This document shows positions 18,293-25,882 of a stretch of DNA of 64,000 bases, in pieces. Source of the DNA: Methanoculleus sp. (GTDB lineage: Archaea; Halobacteriota; Methanomicrobia; Methanomicrobiales; Methanoculleaceae); assembly GCF_020696975.1 (NCBI RefSeq), contig NZ_JAJGBK010000022.1, forward strand, positions 1 through 64,000, read 5' to 3'. Under the pieces are notes generated by a model, which worked only from the letters and a program-made list of their open reading frames with translations, was not told the origin of the DNA and did no database searches. Both the position numbers and the translations under genes were made by a program. Position 1 is the stretch's first letter. Each line of letters starts with the position of its first letter.

Positions 18293-18853
18293 ATGCTATT
18301 CCGTGAGATCGTGATCGCAGGATGCGGCAACCCCCTCTTCGGAGATGACGGGTTCGGCCCTGCAGTCGTCGAGGAACTCCAGAAACTACAACTGCCCGAC
18401 AACGTCAAGGTGATCGACGCCGGCCTTGGCGCCCCTCACTTCCTCTTTACGCTGATGGAAGATGCAGAGGTGCCGGTGAGGAAACTGATCATCATCGATA
18501 TCGCCGATTTCGGCGCCAACCCCGGTGATGTGACGAAACTCCGGCCCGAGGACCTGCCGCCGGGCTCCTACCGGGACGCCCATTCGTGGGATCTTTCCGA
18601 ACCACTGCAGCGATTAAAAGACGTCATTGATATCACGATCATCGGGTGCCAGCCCAAGCGTGTCGCGAGCCATGAGTTTGAACTAGGGCTCACTGAGGAG
18701 GTTGAGGGTGCCATTCCCAAAACAGTACGTATCGTACTGGAGGAAATTGGGGTAGAATATGGGGCTGCTATCAACCATCAAGGAACGCATCTTTGGGCGT
18801 CGCCGGGAGAAACCACCGGAGGATCCGGAGGTAAAACCGGAGAGCAAACCTGA
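18293..18853 (+). CDS. frhD: F420 hydrogenase maturation endopeptidase
   Basis: A 186-residue protein of the HyaD/HycI hydrogenase-maturation protease family (peptidase M52), which senses nickel in FrhA and cleaves its tail. It shows GCGNPLFGDDGFGPAVVEEL with the metal Glu/Asp near the N-terminus, DAGLGAPH, IIDIADFGANPG and DAHSWDLSEPL with a metal His. The family core ends near residue 156 (VLEEIGVEYG). The last 30 residues are Gly/Thr-rich and overlap the start of frhG in another frame, so they may not be functionally conserved. The gene starts 10 nt after frhA. Confidence 0.93.
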   Translation: MLFREIVIAGCGNPLFGDDGFGPAVVEELQKLQLPDNVKVIDAGLGAPHFLFTLMEDAEVPVRKLIIIDIADFGANPGDVTKLRPEDLPPGSYRDAHSWDLSEPLQRLKDVIDITIIGCQPKRVASHEFELGLTEEVEGAIPKTVRIVLEEIGVEYGAAINHQGTHLWASPGETTGGSGGKTGEQT

Positions 18854-19883
18854 GGTGATACCAGCGGCGAGCCAGCCGCAGAATAAGCCGGAGGTGAAAC
18901 CCGAGGCAAAGCCTGCTGCGACAGAGCCGCAGACGAAGCCCAAGGCAAAGCCCGAGGTAAAGACTGCGAGAAGTAAACCGCACAGAAGACCTGAGGGAAA
19001 GCCGGAGGTGAAACCGGAGGCAAAGCCTGCTGCAACGAAAGCGCAGGAGAAGCCCGCGGTGAAGCCCTCTGATGTGATTGTAAAAGAAAAGGTGGAAGTT
19101 GTACAAAAGGAGGAAAAGCCTGTGGCAGAAAAGATTTCGATAGGTGAATTACACCTGAGCGGATGTACGGGATGCCTCGTGACGATTGCAGATAACTACG
19201 AGGGTCTCTTCAAGCTGCTCGATGATTACGCCGACCTGGTCTATGCGCTGACCCTGGTCGACACCCGCCACGTCCCGGAGATGGACGTGTGCCTGGTCGA
19301 GGGTTCGTGCTGTCTGAACGACAAACTCTCGGTAGAGGAACTGAAAGAAGCAAGGGAGAAGTCGAAGGTGCTGGTCGCCTACGGCGCCTGCGCGGCCTAC
19401 GGGAACATCACCCGGTTCTGCCGTGGCGGTCAGTGGAACCAGCCCGGCCACGAGGCATTCGTGCCGATCAGCGAGGTCGTCGACGTTGACCTCTACATCC
19501 CATCGTGTCCCCCGTGCCCCCAGGAAGTCAGGAACGTCGCCGTCATGGCCTACCTGCTGCTGAAGGGCAACGAGGAGCAGAAGGCCCTCGCGACCGCCTA
19601 CCTGACGCCGCTGATGCAGCTGGCAAAGCGCGGCAACGAGGCCTGCGGCTGCGATCTGATGTATGATGTCATCAACCAGGGTCTCTGCATGGGATGCGGG
19701 ACCTGTGCCGGCACCTGCCCGGTCCGTGCCATCACCATGGAGTACGGCAAGCCGAACGTCAACCGCGACCAGTGCATCAAGTGCGGCGCCTGCTACTCGC
19801 AGTGCCCCAGGAGCTGGTTCAACTTCGACGTCATGAACAACTACGAGGGCATCATGGATGCCATCAAGGGAGCCATGCAGTGA
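18759..19883 (+). CDS. frhG: F420 hydrogenase small subunit with Lys/Pro/Glu-repeat N-terminal extension
   Basis: The full frame gives 374 residues. From residue 122 on, VAEKISIGELHLSGCTGC starts a normal FrhG of 253 residues: it carries the proximal iron-sulfur cluster Cys (CTGC and later Cys) and two ferredoxin-type 4Fe-4S motifs (CMGCGTCAGTCP and CIKCGACYSQCP). Upstream, residues 1-121 begin with a short basic amphipathic segment (MGLLSTIKERIFGRRR) and continue as repeats rich in Lys, Pro, Glu and Ala (KPEVKPEAKPAA). A strong ribosome site AAGGAGG (19107-19113) precedes GTG at 19122, exactly where the family normally starts. ATG 18759 also has a site (GGAGG 18739-18743). Either a long form, a short form, or both may be made. 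Confidence 0.9.
   Translation: MGLLSTIKERIFGRRREKPPEDPEVKPESKPEVIPAASQPQNKPEVKPEAKPAATEPQTKPKAKPEVKTARSKPHRRPEGKPEVKPEAKPAATKAQEKPAVKPSDVIVKEKVEVVQKEEKPVAEKISIGELHLSGCTGCLVTIADNYEGLFKLLDDYADLVYALTLVDTRHVPEMDVCLVEGSCCLNDKLSVEELKEAREKSKVLVAYGACAAYGNITRFCRGGQWNQPGHEAFVPISEVVDVDLYIPSCPPCPQEVRNVAVMAYLLLKGNEEQKALATAYLTPLMQLAKRGNEACGCDLMYDVINQGLCMGCGTCAGTCPVRAITMEYGKPNVNRDQCIKCGACYSQCPRSWFNFDVMNNYEGIMDAIKGAMQ
18885..19055 (+). repeat. Duplicated segment inside the frhG extension
   Basis: Two copies of about 57 bp lie 114 bp apart (18885-18941 and 18999-19055). Both read KPEVKPEAKPAAT followed by a QxKP segment. They differ at a handful of bases. The intervening DNA is made of related KPE/KAK units, so the whole stretch grew by duplication of a short unit. 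Confidence 0.8.
19107..19124 (+). promoter_or_regulatory. Internal ribosome binding site and GTG start in frhG
   Basis: AAGGAGG at 19107-19113 is followed after 8 nt by GTG at 19122-19124, in frame with frhG. It is close to a perfect Shine-Dalgarno site and lies at the position where FrhG proteins normally begin. Confidence 0.75.
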
Positions 19884-19893
19884 GGTGAGAAAG

Positions 19894-20781
19894 ATGGACG
19901 TACTCGGTAACTACAAGTCCGTAATCTCGGCACGCTCGACCGACAAGGACATCACAAAGAAGTCCCAGGACGGCGGTATCATCACGACGCTCTTCGCGTA
20001 CGCGCTTGAAGAGGGTATCATCGACGGTGCCATCGTCGCAGGCCCGAGCAACGAGCCCTGGAGACCGGAACCCATGGTCGCGACCACGAAGGCTGAACTT
20101 CTGGCCGCTGCCGGAACGCGCTACACCATCAGCCCGAACCTCTACCTGATCAAGGAAGCGACCCGCAGTTACGGTCTTGACCGCGTCGGTATCGTCGGTG
20201 TGCCCTGCCAGATCCAGGCTGTCCGCAAGGCCCAGCTCTACCCGATCGGCATGCGCGACGTCGATGACAAGATCGCTCTTGCGCTCGGCATCTACTGTAT
20301 GGAGAACCTCTCCTACCAGGCACTCGAGGCGATCGTCGAGGATCACTGCAACCAGAAGATGGAGTCCGTCAAGAAGATGGACATCGGCAAGGGCAAGTTC
20401 ACGGTCTACACCGAACGCGGTGCAGTCAGCCAGATGCCCCTGAAGCTGATCCACAAGTACGTGCAGCCCGGCTGCAACGTCTGTCTGGACTACGTCGCGA
20501 ACCTCGCCGATATCTCGAGCGGTTCCGTAGGGAGCCCCGACGGCTGGAGCACGGTCTTTGTCCGGAGCATGAAGGGCAACGCCGTCTGGGACGGCGCCAT
20601 GGCGGCCGGCCTCTTCGAGACGAAGCCGATTGACCAGGTCAAGCCCGGTCTCGACCTCGTCAAGAAGCTCGCCACCGAGAAGATCACGAAGAACCAGAAG
20701 ACTGTGGATGCTCGTAAGACGATCGGTCTCAAGGCGGACGGAACCCCCAAGGGTCTCCGGAACCCCTACGAGTCCCCCTGA
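19894..20781 (+). CDS. frhB: F420-reducing hydrogenase, FAD/F420-binding subunit
   Basis: A 295-residue FrhB, which holds FAD and one 4Fe-4S cluster and passes electrons to coenzyme F420. Conserved parts are the N-terminal KKSQDGGIITTLFAYALEEG, the GVPCQIQAVRKA loop with a cluster Cys, the GIYCMENL segment, and the QPGCNVCLDYVANLADIS cluster region near residues 189-210. The ATG at 19894 follows GAGGTGAG immediately after the frhG stop. It is the last gene of the operon and is followed by a T-run. Confidence 0.96.
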   Translation: MDVLGNYKSVISARSTDKDITKKSQDGGIITTLFAYALEEGIIDGAIVAGPSNEPWRPEPMVATTKAELLAAAGTRYTISPNLYLIKEATRSYGLDRVGIVGVPCQIQAVRKAQLYPIGMRDVDDKIALALGIYCMENLSYQALEAIVEDHCNQKMESVKKMDIGKGKFTVYTERGAVSQMPLKLIHKYVQPGCNVCLDYVANLADISSGSVGSPDGWSTVFVRSMKGNAVWDGAMAAGLFETKPIDQVKPGLDLVKKLATEKITKNQKTVDARKTIGLKADGTPKGLRNPYESP

Positions 20782-20783
20782 AA

Positions 20784-20796
20784 CTCTCTTTTTTCG
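20784..20796 (+). terminator. T-rich terminator after the frh operon
   Basis: CTCTCTTTTTTCGG begins four bases after the frhB stop, with six consecutive T, consistent with archaeal transcription termination. Confidence 0.6.
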
Positions 20797-21460
20797 GTCG
20801 GGTCGGTCTCCCCTCAATCGAATATCTCCGTTGACTGAGTTTTACCGGGTTTACGTGAAATCAGTCGCCCAACCCCGGTCAAGCGGCCCGGGTCGTCGCT
20901 GATTAGAAGTGAAAAAGGGAAAGCGAGACACGGCTTTCCACCGGGTATCGCCATGATTGCCCCCGCCCCATGGTGTGGGGTGCGATGGGCCGCAGGGCCG
21001 GAGCATGAGCACCGCTAGGTGCAGAGGAGGAGGCCGGAGGCCGGGCGAGGTGGGGGTCACAGGTATAGCCTTCCGGGGTAGAGACAGGGGAGGGGGGATG
21101 CTCCCTCAAAGGCCTTCGGCCTTCTCGTGCTCCGCTCCTTCGGAGCATCGCACCTCGCACCTGTCGGTGCTCAAGCTCGTTACGCTCGCACTCCCCGTCA
21201 GCCCCTCCCCCAATGGCGATAGCCACCACGGTCCACCGCATGGTGATATGCCCGAGGAAAAAGGCAGGTCCCAGGGACAAAACGGACCCTCACGTAGAGG
21301 CAGGGTATACAGACCCGGACGTCCGGACCATTCTTCTCCAAGAAAAATCGAGGGTGGGGGCCGCCCCGCCGTAGTTTCCGGTTAGACCGGCGGGAGATGG
21401 CTGCGGCTCTTTGCCGTCATAGGGTATTGTTAAAGTGCTTGCCGGGTGCCTTGTTCGTAT
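20797..21460. other. Long intergenic region with structured repeat, no gene supported
   Basis: About 660 bases without a convincing gene. Frames on both strands are open but have Arg/Pro/Ser-rich shadow-like products and no conserved domain. It contains a 40-bp near-exact copy of DNA found at 62243-62282, followed by three strong hairpins: AAGGCC-TTC-GGCCTT (21109-21123), GCTCCG-CTCCTT-CGGAGC (21129-21146) and GCACC-TGTC-GGTGC (21157-21170). The whole may be a mobile or RNA-coding repeat unit. Confidence 0.6.
21017..21056 (+). repeat. Dispersed intergenic repeat, copy 1 (core)
   Basis: A purine-rich 40-bp core, beginning AGGTGCAGAGGAGG and holding GGCCGGAGGCCGG, matches 62243-62282 at 39 of 40 positions. 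A second similar block (21103-21132 against 62288-62317, 24 of 30 identical) follows. The spacing between the blocks differs: 46 nt here and 5 nt in the other copy. Confidence 0.8.
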
Positions 21461-21907
21461 TCAGTCCCTGAACAGTACCTGGTAGGTTGCTGATTGTGCT
21501 CCAAAAAAGTCCTTGCAGAACTCGGCTGCCTTCGAAGGCTCGTATTCTTTGCAGCTGAAGATGTCAAGGTAAGCTGCGTTGGTCTCATTCGCGAAGTGGC
21601 CGGAGACCAGCGATGTCTCGATGAGCTGGGTCATGGAGAATCCTGCGACCCTCTCATTCGGGCCGAAGTGGATGATCTGTGGTTCACCGAATCTCTTCAT
21701 GTCGATGAGGTTGCACAGTTCGATGACGAACTGGTGAATCTTCTCTGCGTCCCTGATCGATGCCGGGTCGCATCCCTTCAAATCCACGCTCGTGTACAGC
21801 CCCCAGCAGTCACGCTGCTTGAACTGTGCAACGATCTCTGCGTCGCTTACTGCCTCTGCCATAACGCCGCTTGCGGCAGCGTTGTTTGTCATAACTTTAC
21901 TTGCCAT
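21461..21907 (-). CDS. SpeD-like pyruvoyl-dependent decarboxylase homologue
   Basis: A 148-residue protein related to class 1 S-adenosylmethionine decarboxylase. From memory of the Thermotoga maritima enzyme, an ungapped alignment of IETSLVSGHFANETNAAYL and the following DIFSC to its active-site segment places Ser98 at the pyruvoyl-forming Ser63, His103 at His68 and Cys118 at Cys83. The usual Glu-Ser cleavage bond would be Thr-Ser here, and the His after the Ser is Leu. The N-terminus (CWGLYTSVDLKGCDP) also fits. It probably self-cleaves, but the substrate is open: SAM, arginine or another. A GAAGGTGAG ribosome site precedes ATG 21907, and TTTAAA at about 21968-21975 may be its TATA box. No polyamine genes are adjacent. 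Confidence 0.75.
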   Translation of the reverse strand: MASKVMTNNAAASGVMAEAVSDAEIVAQFKQRDCWGLYTSVDLKGCDPASIRDAEKIHQFVIELCNLIDMKRFGEPQIIHFGPNERVAGFSMTQLIETSLVSGHFANETNAAYLDIFSCKEYEPSKAAEFCKDFFGAQSATYQVLFRD

Positions 21908-22555
21908 GATCTCACCTTCGAGCGGATCTTCTGATCGATTGATCTCTGTAGTTATTGATAGTACAGATTTTAAACTTATCCATCATACTAATGGAAAATA
22001 GCCGTTATTTCCCCGTTACATCGGAGCAATCCCAGCGTATCTGAAATTCTACGCCGTATTTTTGACAGATTTTGAAATTGGTGACATTAATTGGTTTATT
22101 TGTGGTTTAGTGTGAAAAACCCAGACCATTAATAACACAAGATGTGATTCCACCCCCGCACCCAATTTTTCCCCGCAGGCCCTGTTCCGGGGGTTCGCGG
22201 AGAATTGGGGCCTCAGGAAATAGTTCTTTTTCCAGTAAGGTTCCCAGGCCACTTTTCCAGGGATAAAAACCATTAAACCAGAGTTTGAAAATTTTACTCC
22301 CCCACCGGCCAGAACGCCGACCGAAAGCCAATCGGGCGATGACTACGGGCCCCCCCTGCCGGGTCAAGAAACAGGGTATCTTTGCCGCTCCGCCGCGCAC
22401 CCCGGGTTCCCCTCACGCACCCCGCCGGGGAGCTCCGGGCAGACCTGCGGCACGTCTCCAGTCCTCGCCGGACAGCAGGGGGGCGCTGGTGCGGGCGCCG
22501 GGCATGGACAGGGCTATCGCCGCCGGCCGTAATCGGGCAGACGAGCTCAACCGTC
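21908..22555. other. Intergenic region, promoter at left, otherwise nothing recognised
   Basis: The first 100 bases carry the SpeD-like promoter on the minus strand. The middle (about 21980-22290) is AT-rich with no coding frame of normal composition. The right part is GC-rich and the short open frames on both strands look like compositional artefacts. No RNA gene was identified. Confidence 0.45.
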
Positions 22556-23155
22556 TCACCCACCACGCGCCTCCGCCGCAATCTCTTCAAGCGTCCGCCC
22601 GGATATAACCGACCGGGGCTCTGTCGCGACCGGGTCCCGGCCAGGCTCCGCCCCGGGATCGTCCTTCTTCACAAGCAGCCAGGCTTCGCCCTTCCCGGTC
22701 CGGAAACGGGTGAGGGCATACCCGCCCCGGACCCTCTCCCCCTCGAGCCAGACCGAGACGTGACCCTGCCGGAGGGCCTCGGCGACCCCGACCTCCCGCC
22801 CGCTCTTCTGCGTGAGGTTTTGGTAGGTTCCCCGGTCCCAGACGAGGACCGTCCCCGCCCCGTAGCTCCCCGCCGGGATGACGCCCTCAAACCCGGCGTA
22901 GCCAAGAGGATGGTCTTCGGTCGGGACGGCGAGGCGTTTCTCCTTCGGGCTGGTTGACGGCCCCTTCGGGACCGCCCAGGACTTCAGGACGCCGTCGACC
23001 TCCAGACGGAAGTCGTAGTGGAGCGTGGTCGCGTCATGCTTCTGGATGACGAAGATAGGGTCCGCAGCCGCCGCCTCGCGTCCTCCCGGCGGCTCCGGCG
23101 TCCGGGCAAAGTCCCTCTTTGCCCGGTACTCGTCGAGCGTATCCGATCCGGCCAT
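22556..23155 (-). CDS. Stand-alone DNA 3'-phosphoesterase (LigD PE domain)
   Basis: A 199-residue protein equal to the phosphoesterase module of LigD, without ligase or polymerase domains. It shows FVIQKHDATTLHYDFRLEVD (His and Asp metal site, residues about 35-54), LKSWAVPKGPS, the conserved VPTEDHPLGYAGFEGVIP with a catalytic His, and GYALTRF near the end. Such enzymes trim 3'-phosphate and 3'-ribonucleotide ends for repair; independent PE proteins are known in archaea, including Methanosarcina. The length is normal for a stand-alone PE. Confidence 0.9.
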   Translation of the reverse strand: MAGSDTLDEYRAKRDFARTPEPPGGREAAAADPIFVIQKHDATTLHYDFRLEVDGVLKSWAVPKGPSTSPKEKRLAVPTEDHPLGYAGFEGVIPAGSYGAGTVLVWDRGTYQNLTQKSGREVGVAEALRQGHVSVWLEGERVRGGYALTRFRTGKGEAWLLVKKDDPGAEPGRDPVATEPRSVISGRTLEEIAAEARGG

Positions 23156-23197
23156 ACAAAGACACCCGCGCTGCCCCAGGATAAGGGTTTTCCGGCC

Positions 23198-25531
23198 TTA
23201 GGGGCTTCGTCCGGATGCGGGGACGATCCGGACGTTCATCTTCTCCGAGCCGATGATCAGGATCCCCTCCCCCGGCTGGAAGTTGAGGAGGTCTTTCTCG
23301 CTCACCTCGAAGAACTTGGCGTTCTCCTGGGCCTGCTTCTTGTTCTCGGCCCGCATGCAGAACTTCACCGCGATGTTTGCCAGGATCTCCTCGTTGAAGT
23401 GGGCGATGAGCTGGGACGCGAGGATGAGCGAGACACCGAACTTCCGCATCTCGGTCGCGTATTTGTTCAGCACCGCCTTGATTGAGGTCTTTGAGCCGCT
23501 CTTCTGGCTCACCAGGAGTTTCGCCTCGTCGACGATCACAAAGAGCCGGAACTTTGCCCGCTCGTCCGCCGTTCCACGCGGAATCTCGCCCATCGCCTGG
23601 AGGGTGTAGTAGATCCGCCGCAGAAACAGGTCCGCAAAGAGGTAGCGCAGGTTCTCCGGGAGGGCATTTAAGTTGATATGGGTGATCCCGCCGGCGAGGA
23701 TCGTGGGGATTGAGATCTTCTCTTCGCCCGAGAAGAGTTTGTAGTCGAAGATGTCCTCAAGGTAGGCCGGGATCGCCTCGTCCTCGCAGTTCATGATCTC
23801 GCCTTCGATGTCGTCGAAGTCGAGCACCCGTTTCCAGGTCTCGGTGTTTCCCGTGATCCCGGACATCCGGTAGCAGTCCTTGATGATGTTCTTGATCTTT
23901 CGGCGCTGCTGGATCCCGAGCGTCGGGAAGTTGATCGATATGGCGTCGACGAAGTCCGAGGTCGCCCGGAGCGGGGTGATCTCGTCTATGGCAGGATCGA
24001 GTTCCAGCGGGTTGAAGTAATACTGCCCGCCCTCGCGGATCTTGTAGGTCCGGATATCCCCTGAGCTCGCGGCCATATCCCCGTGGAAGTCGATCAGGAC
24101 GACCGGCATCGCCTGTGCCGCAAGATCCCCTGCGATGCACCGGATCGTCTCGGTCTTGCCGGCCCCCGAGCCGCCGAGGATGATCATGTGGCCGTTGTTG
24201 AGCCTTCCGGGCGACCAGTTGACCTGCCGCCCGTCCGGGGCATGGCCGAGGAAGATGTCAAACCCGTTCGGACGGGGAGGCTCCGGAGCAGGGGCGGGTG
24301 CCGCGGCCCGGCGGGGTGCGGGAGGCAGGACAGGGGGGAGCGGCTCAATCCTCTCCTCCTCTTCCTCCTCGTCGGCGAAGAATGCGCCGTCCCAAGCATC
24401 CTCTTCCTCCTCAGCCTCTTCCTCCTCGACCGGCGGCGCGGGGGGTGGGACGGGGGTCTCCCCGGGAACGGGGAGGATCTCCTCAGGAGCGGGGAAAACC
24501 TCTTCCTCATAGAAAAGAGGCTCCGCCGCCGGTTCCGGGGCAGGCCGGTCGACGACGATCTTCTCGGCAACCTCGGCCATCAGCGCCCGCCCGAGGTCGC
24601 GGAGGCGCGCATCGTAGAGGTCCCGGTCCTTGATGATGAACCGGGAGAGATCGACCCCGTCGTCCTGGGGCACCTGCTCAAGGATGTAGATCGCGTCGGT
24701 GAGTTCCGAGAGCACCCGTGAGAGTTCCCGGCGGTGGGCCGGCGATGCCCGGATACGGTCGGCGTCCTCGCCGCAGGCGAGGTAGCGCAGAACCGTGAAC
24801 GTCGAGTAGAACGACTCAAGGAGCATATCGTAGTGTTCTCTCGCCCCGGGGTCGATCGCTTCAAGCATCCCCTTGAGGATGTACGCAAACTCCGGGGGGA
24901 AGGTATAGACGACGCCTTCGGACGAAAATCCGTCGAGGTCGTAGGCATAGGCGAGGACCGCGCACCCGGCGGCTTTGAGCCGGGCGGCAAACCTTTCGCA
25001 CTCGAGAAAGAGGCCGGGGCTGTTGTTGAGGAGAAACCCGATGAACGTCTCCTCGGTGCGGGGGAGCGTGGACGGGAAGGTCTTGTTGACATACGAGCCC
25101 TTCACGGTCCCTGCAAGGAGGGCCGGGACGACCTCGTGGATCTCGCGGGCGAGGGCCTGGATATCCAGCGCCCGGATCCGGGCCTCCACGAGCGGGCGGG
25201 CAATCGCAGCTCCTGCGGCCGTCGTCCTGATCACCGTCGTGCCGTGCCAGGACGTGGACTCGATGAGGTCGACCTGCGCAAGGGCGAAGAGCGGGCCCGA
25301 TGTATAGGCGTAACAACTCTGTTCGACCACGCCCTCCCCCTCTCCCCGGGACGACGAGCTGTTCAGGGCGATGTAGATGTAGAGGAGCGTCTCAACGATG
25401 TCGCGGACCTCATGTGACCGGAAGTCCCGCAGGTACTCGATGACAGCGGGAGGGAACGACTCCACCAGGGTCGGGATCTCGGCATCTCGATACCCCATCG
25501 CTTTGAGTGCTTCAGTAAGGTCTGTTGACAC
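23198..25531 (-). CDS. HerA/FtsK-type ATPase with long N-terminal region and acidic linker
   Basis: A 777-residue protein. Residues about 1-330 form a mostly helical region without a recognised family. Residues about 335-430 are a low-complexity linker rich in Glu, Pro and Ala (runs of Glu). The C-terminal 350 residues are an RecA-type ATPase like HerA: Walker A ILGGSGAGKTETI (near 452), Walker B LFVIVDEAKLL (near 663), and sensor/Arg-finger region SLILASQLIAHF. HerA-like motors act on DNA or drive secretion complexes. No NurA is beside it. The start is GTG 25531. The role is uncertain, but the motor part is clear. Confidence 0.82.
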   Translation of the reverse strand: MSTDLTEALKAMGYRDAEIPTLVESFPPAVIEYLRDFRSHEVRDIVETLLYIYIALNSSSSRGEGEGVVEQSCYAYTSGPLFALAQVDLIESTSWHGTTVIRTTAAGAAIARPLVEARIRALDIQALAREIHEVVPALLAGTVKGSYVNKTFPSTLPRTEETFIGFLLNNSPGLFLECERFAARLKAAGCAVLAYAYDLDGFSSEGVVYTFPPEFAYILKGMLEAIDPGAREHYDMLLESFYSTFTVLRYLACGEDADRIRASPAHRRELSRVLSELTDAIYILEQVPQDDGVDLSRFIIKDRDLYDARLRDLGRALMAEVAEKIVVDRPAPEPAAEPLFYEEEVFPAPEEILPVPGETPVPPPAPPVEEEEAEEEEDAWDGAFFADEEEEEERIEPLPPVLPPAPRRAAAPAPAPEPPRPNGFDIFLGHAPDGRQVNWSPGRLNNGHMIILGGSGAGKTETIRCIAGDLAAQAMPVVLIDFHGDMAASSGDIRTYKIREGGQYYFNPLELDPAIDEITPLRATSDFVDAISINFPTLGIQQRRKIKNIIKDCYRMSGITGNTETWKRVLDFDDIEGEIMNCEDEAIPAYLEDIFDYKLFSGEEKISIPTILAGGITHINLNALPENLRYLFADLFLRRIYYTLQAMGEIPRGTADERAKFRLFVIVDEAKLLVSQKSGSKTSIKAVLNKYATEMRKFGVSLILASQLIAHFNEEILANIAVKFCMRAENKKQAQENAKFFEVSEKDLLNFQPGEGILIIGSEKMNVRIVPASGRSP

Positions 25532-25882
25532 GGTTTCACCAGCGGATGCATTCTCGTGGTGCCGGGAGCTCCCGGGCAGGGGACGGCATGGTACCGCTTC
25601 AGTGAAGCGGGCGATAGGAATAGGTTTGCTCTACAAACTATTAAAAATAGGTTATTTGCAAAAATCGGCTGCATCCGGGAGAATTTTTTTCCGCACCAGG
25701 AGAGGCGGCACAGGGACTATTCTTCTATCCTGATACAAAAAGGCAACGGGATACCCTGCCCACCGGAGATCGGTTTTTCCGCGGGATGCCGCCGGGATAG
25801 TGCCCTGAATCTGCAAATATTGATCATGAGGACATTTTTATATAATGAATATTATATATATTATCACTCAAGGTGGGTCCCC
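25532..25882. other. Divergent intergenic region between HerA-like and kinase genes
   Basis: It holds a perfect palindrome CCGCTTCA-G-TGAAGCGG (25594-25610) about 65 nt before the HerA-like start, an AT-rich block at 25630-25665 that can serve as a minus-strand promoter, and a TATA-rich block before the kinase. No gene was recognised. Confidence 0.5.
25835..25862 (+). promoter_or_regulatory. TATA region for the histidine kinase
   Basis: TTTTTATATAATG followed by ATTATATATATTATC lies 25-50 nt before the GTG at 25883. The open frame continues upstream through this AT-rich block, which argues that translation starts downstream of it. Confidence 0.5.

Noticed and set aside
16963-18408. 481-residue open frame antisense to frhA
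   Set aside because: It is the mirror of the highly conserved frhA gene; its product is Asp/Val/Arg-rich without any domain. GC-rich codon use explains the open frame.
20903-21280. 125-residue frame over the intergenic repeat
   Set aside because: The composition is Arg/Pro/Ser-rich, there is no domain, and the similarity to the other copy is at DNA level with frames and spacing not preserved.
21461-21907. Idea that the SpeD-like protein has lost its pyruvoyl Ser
   Set aside because: A first, gapped alignment suggested loss, but anchoring on the downstream Cys gives an ungapped match with Ser98, His103 and Cys118 kept.
25556-25882. Upstream extension of the histidine kinase frame
   Set aside because: The frame passes through the TATA-rich promoter and encodes no membrane or sensor feature; GTG 25883 has a ribosome site.
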